A DNA stretch of 53,133 nt from Crocinitomicaceae bacterium (GCA_002720375.1 PBIE01000040.1:1-53133), one strand, 5' to 3'; shown: positions 26,265-36,487, counted from the stretch's first letter. Notes: a model not told the origin generated them from the letters alone. Translations and numbers: made by a program.

Positions 26265-28760
26265 TTAATATGGGTCTACATCTATTATAATTCGGATTGC
26301 CTTGTACCCTTGTACTTCTCTGAACGCCTCGATATCCTCCTTCAATGCCGCCTTGACGGCAGCAGGTGACGCCTCGCGTTCAAATTTTAACAGGATATGC
26401 CTGTGGAACTGGTCATTCATCCTCGGTATCGGAGGCTCTTCGGGTCCAATCACACGACCACCAAAACGACTACGCAAACGCCCAGCCAATGCAGAAGCAC
26501 CCTGTCGCACTTTGTGCGGATCACGGTGGCGCAAGACCAAGCGAATGAGGCGAACAACAGGCGGGTACTGGAAGGTCTTTCGCTCTTGTATTTCCGCATT
26601 TGCCATTGAGACCGCATCATGACGGACCACATGGGTAAAGACCCAATGCTCAGGATCAAACGTCTGGATTAACACGCGTCCTTGATCGGCTCTTCGCCCG
26701 GCACGGCCCGCCACCTGTGTCAAAAGTTGGAAGGTTCTCTCCAAGGCACGGAAATCAGGATGGTGCAACATTCGATCAGCCTGAAGGATGCCCACAAGCC
26801 CCACATTTTCGAAATCCAATCCCTTGGTTACCATCTGGGTACCAACAAGAATCTGGACTTCTCCAGTCTCAAAAGCCCGGATGATGCGCTCGTGACCCGA
26901 ACGGGTGCGCGTGGTGTCCAGATCCATTCTCGCCGAGGCCACCTCAGGAAAGTGAGTCGCGATTTCTTCTTCAATCCGCTCCGTTCCAATTCCCTTTGAC
27001 TCCACCTCCTCACTTCCGCAGCGCGGACAAGCTTTCGGCTCAGACTCCCGATAACCGCAATAGTGGCAGTGTAAATCCTTGAGGTATTTGTGCAACGTCA
27101 AGGACACATCGCAGCGTGAGCATTCTGGAACCCACCCACAGGTCCTGCATTGGGAAACCGGGGCATACCCCCTTCGGTTCTGAAACAGAATCACCTGCCT
27201 CCCAGCATTGAGTGTCTCCCCGATGGCCTCCAACAGGGTTCGACTGAAATGCCCTTCCATTCGCCGCTGTTTGTGAGCCTTGCGCAAATCCACAAGCTCC
27301 ACAGAAGGCAGGGACGTGCCCCCAAACCGCTCGCGCAGTGCCACGTGCACAGCGCGATCTGCATCGACTGCCCAACGCGCTTCCAACGAGGGTGTTGCTG
27401 AACCGATGAGTACATGAGCTCTGTGAAGTTGACCGAGCACGGCCGCGACATCGCGAGCCTGATAACGGGGTGCTGGATCCTGTTGTTTGTAGCTGGGATC
27501 GTGCTCCTCATCAACCACGATCAGCCCCAGCTTTCGGAAAGGTAGAAATACGGCGCTTCGGGCCCCAACCAGCAATCGACCCTTGCCCTTTTCTTCAGCG
27601 ACACGTCGGAAAGTCGTCGTGCGTTCTCTCGGTGTAAATCGGCTGTGATAAACCTCGAGTCGATCCCCAAAAAATCGCCTGAGTCGGATGATGAGTTGGG
27701 TGGTCAAGGCGATCTCAGGAACCAAGAAGAGTGCGTCCTTCCCGGCCGCGAGAACATCTTGAATCAGATGGGTGTAGACTTCCGTTTTTCCAGAACCCGT
27801 GACCCCTTCGAGCAGCACAAGTCCTCTTTGATTGAATCCGGCGCGAATTCCATGAACGGCATCCATTTGGGCGGGACTCAACTCCGCGAGGGGCAATATG
27901 TCTTCCTGAACGCCAATCAACCACGGATCTTGCTTGAAAGCGAAGGCGATTCCCTTTTCAACCAATGCCTTGAAGACCTGTGTGTCAAAGCCACGCATGC
28001 TGGCCAGCTCAGCCATGGGTACCCCCACTTTGTGTCTCGAATCCTCTAACAATGCCATCATTGCCCTAGACTGTGCAGGTGCCCGCGCATCCAGTCGATC
28101 CAATTGTTCGCTCAGCCACCGCTCGTCCCCCGCCGCCCGCTCAGACAATCGGACCATGGCGACGACCTTCCGTCCGGGACCACTTCGCATTTCCTCATTG
28201 GACAAGACCCAGCCGGACTCGACCAAAGCGCGTAGCACAGGAGCGGGGTCCTTCAGACCAAGTAAGTCTCCCACTTCTCGGAAGGCCATGGCACCCCTTA
28301 GCCTCAGCGCCTCAACCACCTGGAACTGGCGGTCCTCCAAGTCGGCGTCATCCCGCTCGTCCGCGTCCAATGCCAACTGAAGCTTGGTTTCGCTGGCGAG
28401 ACGCATGCCCCCAGGCAATGCCGCCAAGGCCACTTCACCAGGGGAACAACAATAATGGCCGGCCATCCAATCCCAAAAACCCAAGGTTTCTTCCGACAAC
28501 AAAGGCTCCCGATCCAATAAACTGACGAAGGCCTCGGTCCGGTGCTCCGGTGTCCTGTCGTGGATGGAACGCACAACAGCCGTGTGAAGTCGCTTTCCCC
28601 TCAGCGGCACCACCACCCGACTACCCACCTTTACTGCTCCGGCGTGCTCCGCAGGAACCTGATAGGTCAACAGGCCCGGAAGCGCCAAAGGGAGAATGAC
28701 ATCGACGTATTGCACGAACAGCGAAAGTACCTTAGTCTGCGGCCTCTTCACTTCTCCCAC
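26265..28760 (-). CDS. priA: Primosomal protein N' (replication restart helicase PriA)
   Basis: PriA recognises stalled replication forks and reloads the replisome. The 831-residue protein has the N-terminal 3'-binding domain (YVDVILPLALPGLLTYQVP), the helicase Walker A LLEGVTGSGKTEVYTHLIQD, the DEEHDPSYKQQ Walker B box, GSATPSLE and the LVGTQMVTKGLDF and QVAGRAGR motifs. Eight zinc-binding cysteines lie in QCRTCGWVPECSRCDVSL, HCHYCGYRE and ACPRCGSEE. The 28760 start is a GTG; since homologues begin close to VDVILPL, GTG 28715 is a likely alternative. It is divergent from the peroxiredoxin gene. Confidence 0.96.
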   Translation of the reverse strand: MGEVKRPQTKVLSLFVQYVDVILPLALPGLLTYQVPAEHAGAVKVGSRVVVPLRGKRLHTAVVRSIHDRTPEHRTEAFVSLLDREPLLSEETLGFWDWMAGHYCCSPGEVALAALPGGMRLASETKLQLALDADERDDADLEDRQFQVVEALRLRGAMAFREVGDLLGLKDPAPVLRALVESGWVLSNEEMRSGPGRKVVAMVRLSERAAGDERWLSEQLDRLDARAPAQSRAMMALLEDSRHKVGVPMAELASMRGFDTQVFKALVEKGIAFAFKQDPWLIGVQEDILPLAELSPAQMDAVHGIRAGFNQRGLVLLEGVTGSGKTEVYTHLIQDVLAAGKDALFLVPEIALTTQLIIRLRRFFGDRLEVYHSRFTPRERTTTFRRVAEEKGKGRLLVGARSAVFLPFRKLGLIVVDEEHDPSYKQQDPAPRYQARDVAAVLGQLHRAHVLIGSATPSLEARWAVDADRAVHVALRERFGGTSLPSVELVDLRKAHKQRRMEGHFSRTLLEAIGETLNAGRQVILFQNRRGYAPVSQCRTCGWVPECSRCDVSLTLHKYLKDLHCHYCGYRESEPKACPRCGSEEVESKGIGTERIEEEIATHFPEVASARMDLDTTRTRSGHERIIRAFETGEVQILVGTQMVTKGLDFENVGLVGILQADRMLHHPDFRALERTFQLLTQVAGRAGRRADQGRVLIQTFDPEHWVFTHVVRHDAVSMANAEIQERKTFQYPPVVRLIRLVLRHRDPHKVRQGASALAGRLRSRFGGRVIGPEEPPIPRMNDQFHRHILLKFEREASPAAVKAALKEDIEAFREVQGYKAIRIIIDVDPY

Positions 28761-28801
28761 AAACCCGTGAACCGAGAAGGCAAATTTGCGGTTCTTTTGT
28801 C

Positions 28802-29272
28802 ATGCATCATCTCAACGTTGGCGATCTCGCCCCAGCTTTCTCAGCCCTCGACCAAAACGACAAGACCCACACCCTCGAGGACTATCGCGGCAAGCGGGTC
28901 GTCCTGTACTTCTATCCAAAAGACAATACTCCAGGCTGCACCAACCAAGCATGCAGCTTACGCGACGGGATAGCCGAACTCCAATCCGCCAACATCACGG
29001 TGCTCGGTGTCAGCATCAACCATGCCTCCTCCCACAAGAAGTTCATCGACAAGTATGATCTTCCTTTTGATCTGCTTGTCGACGAAGACCACAGCCTGCA
29101 AGAAACCTTCGGGGTTTGGGGCCTGAAGAAATTCATGGGAAGAGAATACGACGGGACGCACAGAACGACCTTCTGTATTGATGAACAAGGACACATTGCT
29201 GCCATCATCCGAAAGCCGAAGGTGAAAGAACATGCTGCCGAAGTAATCGCTGCTTTCGGGGATAAAAGTTGA
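28802..29272 (+). CDS. bcp: Thioredoxin-dependent thiol peroxidase (BCP-type peroxiredoxin)
   Basis: The 156-residue enzyme reduces hydrogen peroxide and organic peroxides. The peroxidatic Cys lies in [20 protein letters not shown], and the second Cys five residues later is the resolving Cys of the atypical two-Cys BCP/PrxQ class. Other family parts are [19 protein letters not shown] and [14 protein letters not shown]. recA follows on the same strand. Confidence 0.94.
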   Translation: MHHLNVGDLAPAFSALDQNDKTHTLEDYRGKRVVLYFYPKDNTPGCTNQACSLRDGIAELQSANITVLGVSINHASSHKKFIDKYDLPFDLLVDEDHSLQETFGVWGLKKFMGREYDGTHRTTFCIDEQGHIAAIIRKPKVKEHAAEVIAAFGDKS

Positions 29273-29360
29273 CCTCTCGCTCACAAAAACACGGCACAAC
29301 GTAAATCCCTTACGGAGCGTGGCTTCTACTTTGCTGTCGCTTCTATCGAAAACCACCCAC

Positions 29361-30392
29361 ATGGCTGCAGAAAACAAGGAAAAGCTCAAGGCACTCCAAC
29401 TCACATTGGATCGCATCGACAAAACATACGGCAAGGGCACCGTCATGAAACTCGGGGACGAGGCCGTCGAAAAAATCGACGCCATCTCCTCCGGCTCTCT
29501 CTCACTCGACATCGCCCTGGGCGTTGGCGGATTCCCGCGTGGCCGGGTCGTAGAAATTTATGGACCGGAGAGCTCAGGCAAAACGACACTGGCAACCCAT
29601 GCTCTAGCGGAAGCTCAAAAGGCGGGCGGAATCTGCGCATTCATCGACGCCGAGCACGCCTTCGATAAATACTATGCAGAGAAGCTTGGTGTGGACACCG
29701 AGAACCTGCTGATTTCCCAACCCGACAATGGAGAACAGGCGCTCGAAATCGCCGACAACCTCATTCGCTCTGGGGCCATCGACCTCATTGTGATTGACTC
29801 CGTAGCGGCACTCACTCCTCGCGCTGAAATCGAAGGTGAGATGGGAGACTCTTCCGTCGGACTTCAGGCGCGTCTGATGTCCAAGGCCCTGAGGAAACTC
29901 ACTTCAACCATCAACAAAACCGGATGCTGTTGCGTGTTCATCAATCAGCTTCGCGAGAAAATCGGCGTCATGTTTGGCAATCCAGAGACGACCACGGGTG
30001 GAAACGCACTGAAATTTTACTCCTCCGTTCGTATTGACATCCGCCGGAGCAGCCAGATCAAAGACGGCGACGTCGTGATGGGGAACCGCACCAAGGTCAA
30101 AATCGTCAAGAACAAGGTGGCACCGCCATTTAGACGCGCGGAATTTGACATTATGTACGGTAAGGGCATCTCGCGTGTTGGCGAGGTCATCGACCTTGGC
30201 GTCGACCTCGGCATAGTCAAAAAGTCTGGCTCCTGGTTCAGCTATGGCGAGACCAGATTGGGACAAGGCCGTGATTCAGTCAAGAATCTGCTGTCTGATA
30301 ACCCTGAGCTCATGGAAGAACTCGAAGCCGGCATCAAGGCTGCCCTCAACGACGAAGTGGTCGAAGAAGTGGCAGAGCAGACGGAAGCTTGA
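29361..30392 (+). CDS. recA: Recombinase RecA
   Basis: RecA forms filaments on single-stranded DNA, catalyses strand exchange and triggers the SOS response. The 343-residue protein has the Walker [20 protein letters not shown] (about residue 66), [38 protein letters not shown], and the L2 loop [23 protein letters not shown] 29361 gives the normal length and start ([12 protein letters not shown]); the frame continues upstream to ATG 29319. I saw no LexA-type box. Its stop overlaps the TPR lipoprotein start by one base (TGATG). Confidence 0.98.
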   Translation: MAAENKEKLKALQLTLDRIDKTYGKGTVMKLGDEAVEKIDAISSGSLSLDIALGVGGFPRGRVVEIYGPESSGKTTLATHALAEAQKAGGICAFIDAEHAFDKYYAEKLGVDTENLLISQPDNGEQALEIADNLIRSGAIDLIVIDSVAALTPRAEIEGEMGDSSVGLQARLMSKALRKLTSTINKTGCCCVFINQLREKIGVMFGNPETTTGGNALKFYSSVRIDIRRSSQIKDGDVVMGNRTKVKIVKNKVAPPFRRAEFDIMYGKGISRVGEVIDLGVDLGIVKKSGSWFSYGETRLGQGRDSVKNLLSDNPELMEELEAGIKAALNDEVVEEVAEQTEA

Positions 30393-31420
30393 TGGGTCGA
30401 CTCCTGTTTGGAATGCTCATCCTGCCCACAATCTGGGCAGGATGCAATTTCCATGAACCCCGAGGAGAAGGTGAGCCCCCCGATGTGGACACCTTGGCTT
30501 TGCTTAACGCCCAAATTCTCAGTTCTCCCTTAGAAGCCGATGGCTACGCCGCCCGGGCGGAATTTCACCTTCGACGCGGAGAAATTGGGTTGGCACTAGA
30601 GGACCTCGAGTTGGTCGTTCAAGCCGACTCGACGCGCATTGAAGAGCGCCACAGACTGGGTCAACTCCGATTTGATGTCCGTGACTTTGAAGGCGCCGTT
30701 CGAGAATGGAAAGGCGTACTCAACGTCAATACCAACCATACACCGACGCTTCTTTCTCTGGCTCGAGTAGATGTCCTGTTGCGTGCATACGAGCCGGCAC
30801 TCAAACGAATCAATGCTGCCCTTCAAGTGGACAGCCGCCTCGACGAGGCCTATTTCCTGAAAGGCAGATTGTATCTGGAAACTGGCGATACAAGTAAGGC
30901 TGCGAGCTCATTCCAAACTGCATCGGAAGTGAACCCAGACCGATACGATGCCTTCATTCAATTGGGCCTGCTGCGCGCCACGGCGCATGACGACCTCGCC
31001 TTGGAGTACTTCCGCACGGCTCGATCTCTTCGTCCCCAGAGTATTGAAGCACTCTACGATGAGGCCATTTTTCTGCAAGAACACGCGAAAAATGACACCG
31101 GTCGCTATACGCTTGCCTTGAACCTTTACGATCGGATTCTTGACCTCGATAATGCCAACGCTTCTGCAGCCTTCAACAAAGGATACATCTACCTAGAATA
31201 CTTGGCTGATTATGGTCAGGCAGAGTCGTGGTTCAAAAAAGCCATTTCGCTACTCCCCCAATACCACCAAGCCCACTACAACTTGGGGCTTGCCATTGAG
31301 AGCCAAGGAAGAAGTCAAGAGGCATTAGAAGCATACGATGCCGCCCTGGTCATCGATCCTGCCTACACCCCCGCTGCCATTGCAAAAGGCCGCATTCTCT
31401 CTGGCAGTCAACCGAACTGA
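30392..31420 (+). CDS. TPR repeat lipoprotein
   Basis: The 342-residue protein has a lipoprotein signal (LLFGMLILPTIWAGC, lipid Cys near residue 18) and then about eight tetratricopeptide repeats. Clear ones are EAYFLKGRLYLETGDTSKAA, AFNKGYIYLEYLADYGQAES and AHYNLGLAIESQGRSQEALE. TPR arrays bind other proteins, so this is probably a periplasm-facing scaffold. It is co-transcribed with recA (one-base overlap), but a functional link is not obvious. A bidirectional terminator follows. Confidence 0.88.
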   Translation: MGRLLFGMLILPTIWAGCNFHEPRGEGEPPDVDTLALLNAQILSSPLEADGYAARAEFHLRRGEIGLALEDLELVVQADSTRIEERHRLGQLRFDVRDFEGAVREWKGVLNVNTNHTPTLLSLARVDVLLRAYEPALKRINAALQVDSRLDEAYFLKGRLYLETGDTSKAASSFQTASEVNPDRYDAFIQLGLLRATAHDDLALEYFRTARSLRPQSIEALYDEAIFLQEHAKNDTGRYTLALNLYDRILDLDNANASAAFNKGYIYLEYLADYGQAESWFKKAISLLPQYHQAHYNLGLAIESQGRSQEALEAYDAALVIDPAYTPAAIAKGRILSGSQPN

Positions 31421-31434
31421 GAACGCCCTTAACG

Positions 31435-31463
31435 AAAAAAGCCGGCGGGAAGCCGGCTTTTTT
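31435..31463. terminator. Bidirectional intrinsic terminator between the TPR lipoprotein and rplT
   Basis: A6, GCCGGC (31441-31446), a 5-base loop, GCCGGC (31452-31457) and T6 form a symmetric hairpin that can end transcripts from both convergent sides. Confidence 0.9.
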
Positions 31464-31480
31464 CGCTTTCTAAAGTGCAA

Positions 31481-31825
31481 TTACTTCACTTGGTCCACCA
31501 CAGACTTAAATGCTGTAGGGTGATTAAGCGCCAAGTCTGCGAGTACTTTTCGGTTGAGCTCTATTCCGGCCTTGCTGCACTTGCCCATGAACTGGGAGTA
31601 GCTCATGCCATGCTGGCGTGCACCGGCGTTAATTCTTTGTATCCAGAGGGAACGAAATTGACGCTTCTTGAGTTTACGGCCTACATACGCGTAGCACAAT
31701 CCTTTCTCCACCGCATTCTTTGCAACGGTCCAGACATTCTTTCGGGCTCCATAGTAACCCTTTGCCATTTTCAGGACTTTCTTTCTGCGGGCTCTGCTGG
31801 CGACAGCGTTATTTGAACGGGGCAT
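31481..31825 (-). CDS. rplT: 50S ribosomal protein L20
   Basis: The 114-residue, highly basic protein begins [20 protein letters not shown] and contains [19 protein letters not shown] and [20 protein letters not shown], all standard for bL20. L20 is needed early in 50S assembly. It is the last gene of the thrS-infC-rpmI-rplT operon and ends just before the bidirectional terminator. Confidence 0.98.
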   Translation of the reverse strand: MPRSNNAVASRARRKKVLKMAKGYYGARKNVWTVAKNAVEKGLCYAYVGRKLKKRQFRSLWIQRINAGARQHGMSYSQFMGKCSKAGIELNRKVLADLALNHPTAFKSVVDQVK

Positions 31826-31846
31826 GATTTATCGGGTTTGGCGGAC

Positions 31847-31883
31847 AGCGTCCCGCACTGGCGGGATCTTGGGGGCTGGACGC
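31847..31883 (-). promoter_or_regulatory. Possible structured leader upstream of rplT
   Basis: In the 75-base rpmI-rplT gap, a 6-bp hairpin (31850-31855 with 31861-31866) overlaps an alternative 6-bp pairing (31847-31852 with 31878-31883). L20 autogenously controls its own operon through mRNA structure in other bacteria; whether this gap does so is a guess. Confidence 0.25.
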
Positions 31884-31900
31884 CGGTTTTGATTTTTTGA

Positions 31901-32095
31901 TTAAATGCCCAATTGGGTCTTGATGTTCGGCGTATCCGCCTTGCTCACCAGTCCCGTTTGGGTCAGGTTTCGCTTCTGTTTCGTCCCCTTCTTGGTCAGA
32001 ATGTGAGACTTGAAGGCGTGCTTGCGCTTGAGCTTTCCCGTGCCGGTCACGGTAAAACGCTTCTTTGCGCTGCTTTTGGTCTTCATCTTCGGCAT
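31901..32095 (-). CDS. rpmI: 50S ribosomal protein L35
   Basis: The 64-residue basic protein ([20 protein letters not shown], then [20 protein letters not shown]) is bL35. It sits between infC and rplT, the conserved order, with a 44-base gap after infC. Confidence 0.97.
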   Translation of the reverse strand: MPKMKTKSSAKKRFTVTGTGKLKRKHAFKSHILTKKGTKQKRNLTQTGLVSKADTPNIKTQLGI

Positions 32096-32139
32096 GTCGT
32101 CCGTATATGGTGGATCCGGCTTTGGGCCTTCTCCAGAAT

Positions 32140-32718
32140 TTACTTTTTAGGTCGGAGCGTGATAAACATCCGTTTTCCTTCCAATTTCGGCATCAGCTCT
32201 ACTGTTCCCACGTCCTCCAATTCCTGAGCAAAACGCAACAACAGAATCTCTCCCCTCTCTTTAAACACAATGGATCTTCCGCGAAAGAAGACATGTGCTT
32301 TAAGCTTGTTTCCCTCCTCTAGGAATTTGCGGGCGTGTTTGACCTTGAAATTGAAATCGTGATCGTCCGTGTTGGGACCAAAACGAATTTCTTTCTGGGT
32401 CACCTTCGCTTGGTTCGACTTGATTTCCTTTTGCTTCTTCTTCTGATCATACAGGAATTTCTGATAATTCAGAATTCTGCAGACCGGAGGATCCGCTTTC
32501 GGGGAAATCTCCACAAGATCCAGCTCCTGCTCCTCTGCCATTTTGATGGCATCTTCCAAATCAACAATGTCCGCATCGCCGACATTGTCACCGACCAAAC
32601 GCAATTGGGGCGCCCGGATATCCCGGTTCGTCCTGTGCGGATTCTTTTTGATCACCCGGGCTGGGCCCCGGGATCGTCTGCGTCGAATGGCGATGGTGCT
32701 ATCAGTTTGGTTGTTCAA
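32140..32718 (-). CDS. infC: Translation initiation factor IF-3
   Basis: IF-3 keeps ribosomal subunits apart and checks start-codon pairing. The protein has the N-domain (INRDIRAP-like [17 protein letters not shown]), the linker, and the C-domain [20 protein letters not shown] and [18 protein letters not shown]. No ATG exists near the start. A TTG at 32718 comes directly after the thrS stop with GGAG 8 bases upstream. An ATC at 32694 matches the usual IF-3 start (M-A-I-R-R). A rare start codon is a known device for IF-3 autocontrol. Confidence 0.95.
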   Translation of the reverse strand: MNNQTDSTIAIRRRRSRGPARVIKKNPHRTNRDIRAPQLRLVGDNVGDADIVDLEDAIKMAEEQELDLVEISPKADPPVCRILNYQKFLYDQKKKQKEIKSNQAKVTQKEIRFGPNTDDHDFNFKVKHARKFLEEGNKLKAHVFFRGRSIVFKERGEILLLRFAQELEDVGTVELMPKLEGKRMFITLRPKK

Positions 32719-34662
32719 TCATCTGTCTCCACCGAGCATTTGGCTCACTTCACTTTCGATTCGTTCGGCAAAAGCGTCGATGGTCATTCCTCCAACATCT
32801 CCCTCCCCTTGCTTGCGCAATGAAACGGTTCCATTTTCGGATTCATCTCCTCCCACAATGAGCATGTAAGGGACTTTGTCGAGCTCCGCTTCGCGGATCT
32901 TCTTCCCCACCTTTTCACTCCGGTCGTCAATGAGGGCGCGAATATCGCGCTTTTCAAGGGATTTTGAAACCTCTTTTGCATAGTCGTTGAACTTGTCACT
33001 AACCGGCAGGATTCGCGCCTGTTCTGGGGTGAGCCACAACGGGAATTTACCCGCGCAGTGCTCGATCAGAATGGCGACAAAGCGCTCCATTGAGCCAAAA
33101 GGCGCGCGGTGAATCATCACCGGACGGTGTTTTTGATTGTCTGCCCCCACATACTCAAGTTCAAACCGCTCTGGGAGGTTGTAGTCTATCTGGACAGTGC
33201 CCAATTGCCACTTCCTCCCGATGGCGTCGCGTACCATGAAGTCAAGTTTGGGGCCATAGAAAGCCGCCTCGCCCAATTCAGTAACGGTCTTTAGGCCCTT
33301 CTCCAATGCGATTTCCGCAATGGCTTTCTCGGCCTTGTCCCAGTTTTCATCGCTTCCTATGTATTTCGTCGGATTGGACGGGTCACGTAAACTGACTTGG
33401 GCAACGAAATCCTCAAAACTCAGTGTTTTGAAAATGTACAGAACAAGGTCAATTACCTTTCCAACCTCTTCTTTGACCTGCTCAACGGTGCAAAAGATGT
33501 GAGCGTCATCTTGTGTGAATCCCCTGACCCTTGTGAGGCCGTGGAGCTCTCCGCTCTGCTCATAACGGTAGACTGTTCCAAACTCGGCAAAACGGACAGG
33601 AAGGTCCCGGTAGCTGCGCGGTCTACTCTTGTACACCTCACAGTGATGGGGGCAGTTCATGGGCTTCAGCAAGTACTCCTCTCCCTCTGCGGGCGTTTTA
33701 ATCGGCTGAAAACTGTCTTCCCCATACTTGTCGTAATGACCGCTGCACACATACAATTCCTTGTTTCCGATGTGCGGCGTAATGACGGCCTCGTATCCCA
33801 TTTTTCGCTGGGCTTCCTTGAGGAATGTCTCAAGGCGCATTCGCAAATCCGCGCCCTTGGGAAGCCAAAGTGGAAGCCCTTGACCAACCTTTTCGCTAAA
33901 GGTGAAAAGATCCAATTCCTTTCCCAACTTCCTGTGATCTCGCTGTTTGGCTTGTTCGAGAAGCTCCAGATGTTCCGTTAGCTGTGATTTCTTCGGAAAC
34001 GCAATTCCATATATCCGCGTCAATTGCTTCTGGGACTCATCTCCCTTCCAGTATGCACCAGCCACGGCGAGCAATTTGACTGCCTTGATGTGGCCTGTAT
34101 GGGGAATGTGCGGACCACGACAGAGGTCGGTAAACCCACCTTGGGTGTACAGTGTGATGTTGCCGTCTTCAAGGTTTTCGAGGAGGTCTAGTTTGTAATG
34201 GTCCCCCTTCTCTTTGAAGAGGGCAATCGCCTCTGACTTGGGGATTGGACGGCGCACATATTCGCTCTTCTGCTTTGCCAGCTCGAGCATTTTCTTCTCC
34301 ACTTCAGGGAAGTCTTTGTCACTGAATGCCTGCTCACCGAAATCGACATCGTAATAGAATCCGCCTTCTATGGCAGGGCCAACCCAAAACTTGACACCGG
34401 GATACAGCGCCTCCAGCGCCTCGGCCATAAGGTGAGCGCCGCTGTGCCACAAGGTGCTCTGTGCACCATCATCTCCCCACGTGAGCAACTTCAAAGCCAC
34501 ATCGCCGCCCAAGGGACGCTGTGCATCCCATACTTCGCCATTGACTTCAGCCGCCAGCACATTTCGAGCCAGCCCTTCGCTGATGCCTCTCGCTACATCC
34601 ATGGCTGTAGAGTCATCCTGCACGGGGCGAACGGTCCCATCTGGAAGGGTGATGTTGATCAT
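32719..34662 (-). CDS. thrS: Threonine--tRNA ligase
   Basis: The enzyme charges tRNA-Thr. It has an N-terminal TGS domain ([13 protein letters not shown]), the editing domain ([20 protein letters not shown], with HxxxH), and the class II core ([48 protein letters not shown]) and an anticodon-binding C-terminus. ATG 34662 gives about 647 residues, the usual size, and is backed by an exact -7 box just upstream; the frame continues to 34731. Its stop directly abuts the infC start. Confidence 0.97.
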   Translation of the reverse strand: MINITLPDGTVRPVQDDSTAMDVARGISEGLARNVLAAEVNGEVWDAQRPLGGDVALKLLTWGDDGAQSTLWHSGAHLMAEALEALYPGVKFWVGPAIEGGFYYDVDFGEQAFSDKDFPEVEKKMLELAKQKSEYVRRPIPKSEAIALFKEKGDHYKLDLLENLEDGNITLYTQGGFTDLCRGPHIPHTGHIKAVKLLAVAGAYWKGDESQKQLTRIYGIAFPKKSQLTEHLELLEQAKQRDHRKLGKELDLFTFSEKVGQGLPLWLPKGADLRMRLETFLKEAQRKMGYEAVITPHIGNKELYVCSGHYDKYGEDSFQPIKTPAEGEEYLLKPMNCPHHCEVYKSRPRSYRDLPVRFAEFGTVYRYEQSGELHGLTRVRGFTQDDAHIFCTVEQVKEEVGKVIDLVLYIFKTLSFEDFVAQVSLRDPSNPTKYIGSDENWDKAEKAIAEIALEKGLKTVTELGEAAFYGPKLDFMVRDAIGRKWQLGTVQIDYNLPERFELEYVGADNQKHRPVMIHRAPFGSMERFVAILIEHCAGKFPLWLTPEQARILPVSDKFNDYAKEVSKSLEKRDIRALIDDRSEKVGKKIREAELDKVPYMLIVGGDESENGTVSLRKQGEGDVGGMTIDAFAERIESEVSQMLGGDR

Positions 34663-34679
34663 AATCTCTTGATTCCACG

Positions 34680-34687
34680 CAAAGATA
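34680..34687 (-). promoter_or_regulatory. Candidate -7 box of the thrS-infC-rpmI-rplT operon
   Basis: TATCTTTG on the minus strand is an exact TAnnTTTG match, 17 bases upstream of the thrS ATG at 34662. It supports that start over 34731. No clear -33 TTG is visible. Confidence 0.5.
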
Positions 34688-34835
34688 ACCCCCGCTTCGC
34701 CCCCTGTGGAGGACTTACAAAAGGATGTCAAAACTCAACGTTTTAGCCTGCACGTGCATACCACAGGTCAGCAGATTGCCATTGTATTGATGAAGACCGG
34801 GAACGCCCTGGTCATACATCACAGAATTGCATACG

Positions 34836-35525
34836 ATGAACTCCCCTCTGTCTCGACTACTTTACCCCCTCTATAGCTTATTAATGTTCCCTTGGATTCT
34901 GTCCGCCTCACCGCAAGACCTGAGGGATTTCGACGCCTTTGTACACCATGTTCGGATGGAAGCCAACTCGGGAAACCCAGAGCGCATTGCCGATTGTTTT
35001 GCGGCCCTCATTGTCTCAGATACGCAATGCGCACCAGAACCATTTGGCGATGTCATGGAATATGATGCCCAACGGTTTGGTTGGAGTCAATTGGGCGAGG
35101 ACATCGCCCGATTTGCCGATGGCTTCGTGTTGGTTGATGCCGATGGAACCATGACCAACCTGCACGCCCGTGCCGCAGGTCAATCCCATTACCTTGATAT
35201 TCTAGGAGACCGAGTAAAGTTTCGCCGTGAAGCCGGAAATCAAGGCAGCATCATCGCCATGCTCGATTCCGGAGTGTTGCCCGGTCATATTGACAAAACG
35301 CGCTGGACAGTCACCCGCAATGGCGTCAAATGGACCCCGGTGGTGGCCACCATCCCCGAAATGGGCAAGGTCAAGGGATACATCGGAGAAGATTATGTCA
35401 AGCAGGCCAAAACAAAAGGAGACGTAAAGTTGAGCGCTCAATTCGACGGCCAAAGGTGGGCCCTTACAGGGTACGAACGCACCCGCTCTGAACTCGCCAT
35501 CAAGGACTTCCTTCCCAAGCCTTGA
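34836..35525 (+). CDS. Secreted protein of unknown function
   Basis: The 229-residue protein has a signal peptide (LSRLLYPLYSLLMFPWILSA). The mature part is soluble, with a repeated Asp/Gly-containing beta pattern (FADGFVLVDADGTMTNLHAR, VKGYIGEDYVKQAKTKGDVK). I recognise no family. ATG 34836 is preferred over 34827 because it places the basic residue just before the hydrophobic segment. Its last 26 bases overlap the convergent DUF4442 gene. The preceding 170 bases hold the thrS promoter and no clear signal for this gene. Confidence 0.7.
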   Translation: MNSPLSRLLYPLYSLLMFPWILSASPQDLRDFDAFVHHVRMEANSGNPERIADCFAALIVSDTQCAPEPFGDVMEYDAQRFGWSQLGEDIARFADGFVLVDADGTMTNLHARAAGQSHYLDILGDRVKFRREAGNQGSIIAMLDSGVLPGHIDKTRWTVTRNGVKWTPVVATIPEMGKVKGYIGEDYVKQAKTKGDVKLSAQFDGQRWALTGYERTRSELAIKDFLPKP

Positions 35526-36006
35526 GGTGCCAATGCACGGCAGCTTCAGCGCAATGTTCGCCAGCAGCGTCGTACAGTGAGGAGCGTTGTACGATGCGCG
35601 CAACACCCCGGGCCTCCAACACGCCGGTCAGTCCTTGGACGTCCGGCGTGTTCCTGTTGGCTTTGGCCACACAATCCCCCTTCGGTTTGGCTATGTAGTC
35701 AATCTCCAAACGCGCCATAATGATGCGGTAGTCCCGCATGCCCACCTCGAGGAGAATAGAAGCGCCGGAAGAAAACTCGAGAGCCGTGGCAATGGCACAA
35801 GCGTGCATGCCTCCGAGGTGATTTCGATTGGATTTGCGGTCGGGCAACAGCACAATTACCGCCTCTTCCGAAACAGCATCGATTCGAATTTTGTGGGGGC
35901 GATTAAACGGCAGGGCCACCCTCATCAGCCGGTCCAAAGCCGCTGGGCTCCCCTGCCGGGCCAAACCCAATGCGCGATCTGCTCTTGCTGCAACCCGCGC
36001 GTTCAT
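35500..36006 (-). CDS. DUF4442 hot-dog-fold thioesterase-like protein
   Basis: The 168-residue protein has the hot-dog-fold pattern of the DUF4442/YiiD C-terminal group: LPFNRPHKIRIDAVSEEAV, NHLGGMHACAIATALEFSSG (central helix), and RLEIDYIAKPKGDCVAKANR. These are relatives of acyl-CoA thioesterases; the substrate is unknown. ATG 36006 overlaps the stop of the pyrophosphohydrolase gene (ATGA); an in-frame ATG at 36036 lies inside that gene. Confidence 0.8.
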   Translation of the reverse strand: MNARVAARADRALGLARQGSPAALDRLMRVALPFNRPHKIRIDAVSEEAVIVLLPDRKSNRNHLGGMHACAIATALEFSSGASILLEVGMRDYRIIMARLEIDYIAKPKGDCVAKANRNTPDVQGLTGVLEARGVARIVQRSSLYDAAGEHCAEAAVHWHLKAWEGSP

Positions 36007-36425
36007 GATGGTTCCGGCTTTAGCTCCACGCCCCACCGCGCCAAAACACCGGAAATATCAGGCCGGAAGTAATTGGGTCCTTTCATCACTTTGCCGTCTT
36101 CACGGTAAATAGGCTTCCCATCGGGCCCCAGCTTGGACATATTGGAGTCCTGAATGGTCCGGAATACATCCGCCATCACATCCTGCATCCCGTGCGTGAC
36201 CATCGTGCCGCACAAGATGTAAAGCATGTCGCCCAAAGCATCCGCCACCTCTACCATGTCACCCGCCTTCACTGCGTCCAAGTACTCGTCATTTTCCTCC
36301 GCCATCAAGCGATGGCGAAGCGCCATCTCCTCGATGGAGACTTCAATTGTCGGGTTAGATTCATGGCGTAAGCCATAGGTTTTGTGGAACAAGCCCACCG
36401 CATCTATGCATTCTTTCAATGTCAT
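36003..36425 (-). CDS. MazG-like nucleoside triphosphate pyrophosphohydrolase
   Basis: The roughly 140-residue all-alpha NTP pyrophosphohydrolase has the metal-binding pattern EENDEYLDAVKAGDMVEVAD followed by ALGDMLYILCGTMVTHGM (the ExxE and ExxD ligands). The C-terminal NMSKLGPDGKPIYREDGKVM is shared with a Bacteroidota subgroup. Such enzymes hydrolyse dNTPs, often damaged ones. ATG 36425 (MTLKECIDAVGLFHK) fits the family start better than 36464. Confidence 0.85.
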   Translation of the reverse strand: MTLKECIDAVGLFHKTYGLRHESNPTIEVSIEEMALRHRLMAEENDEYLDAVKAGDMVEVADALGDMLYILCGTMVTHGMQDVMADVFRTIQDSNMSKLGPDGKPIYREDGKVMKGPNYFRPDISGVLARWGVELKPEPS

Positions 36426-36487
36426 GGGGACAAGATGGGCAACATCTTTTAACCGCCCCACCACCCACTGAGGGGCAATGTCACTCC

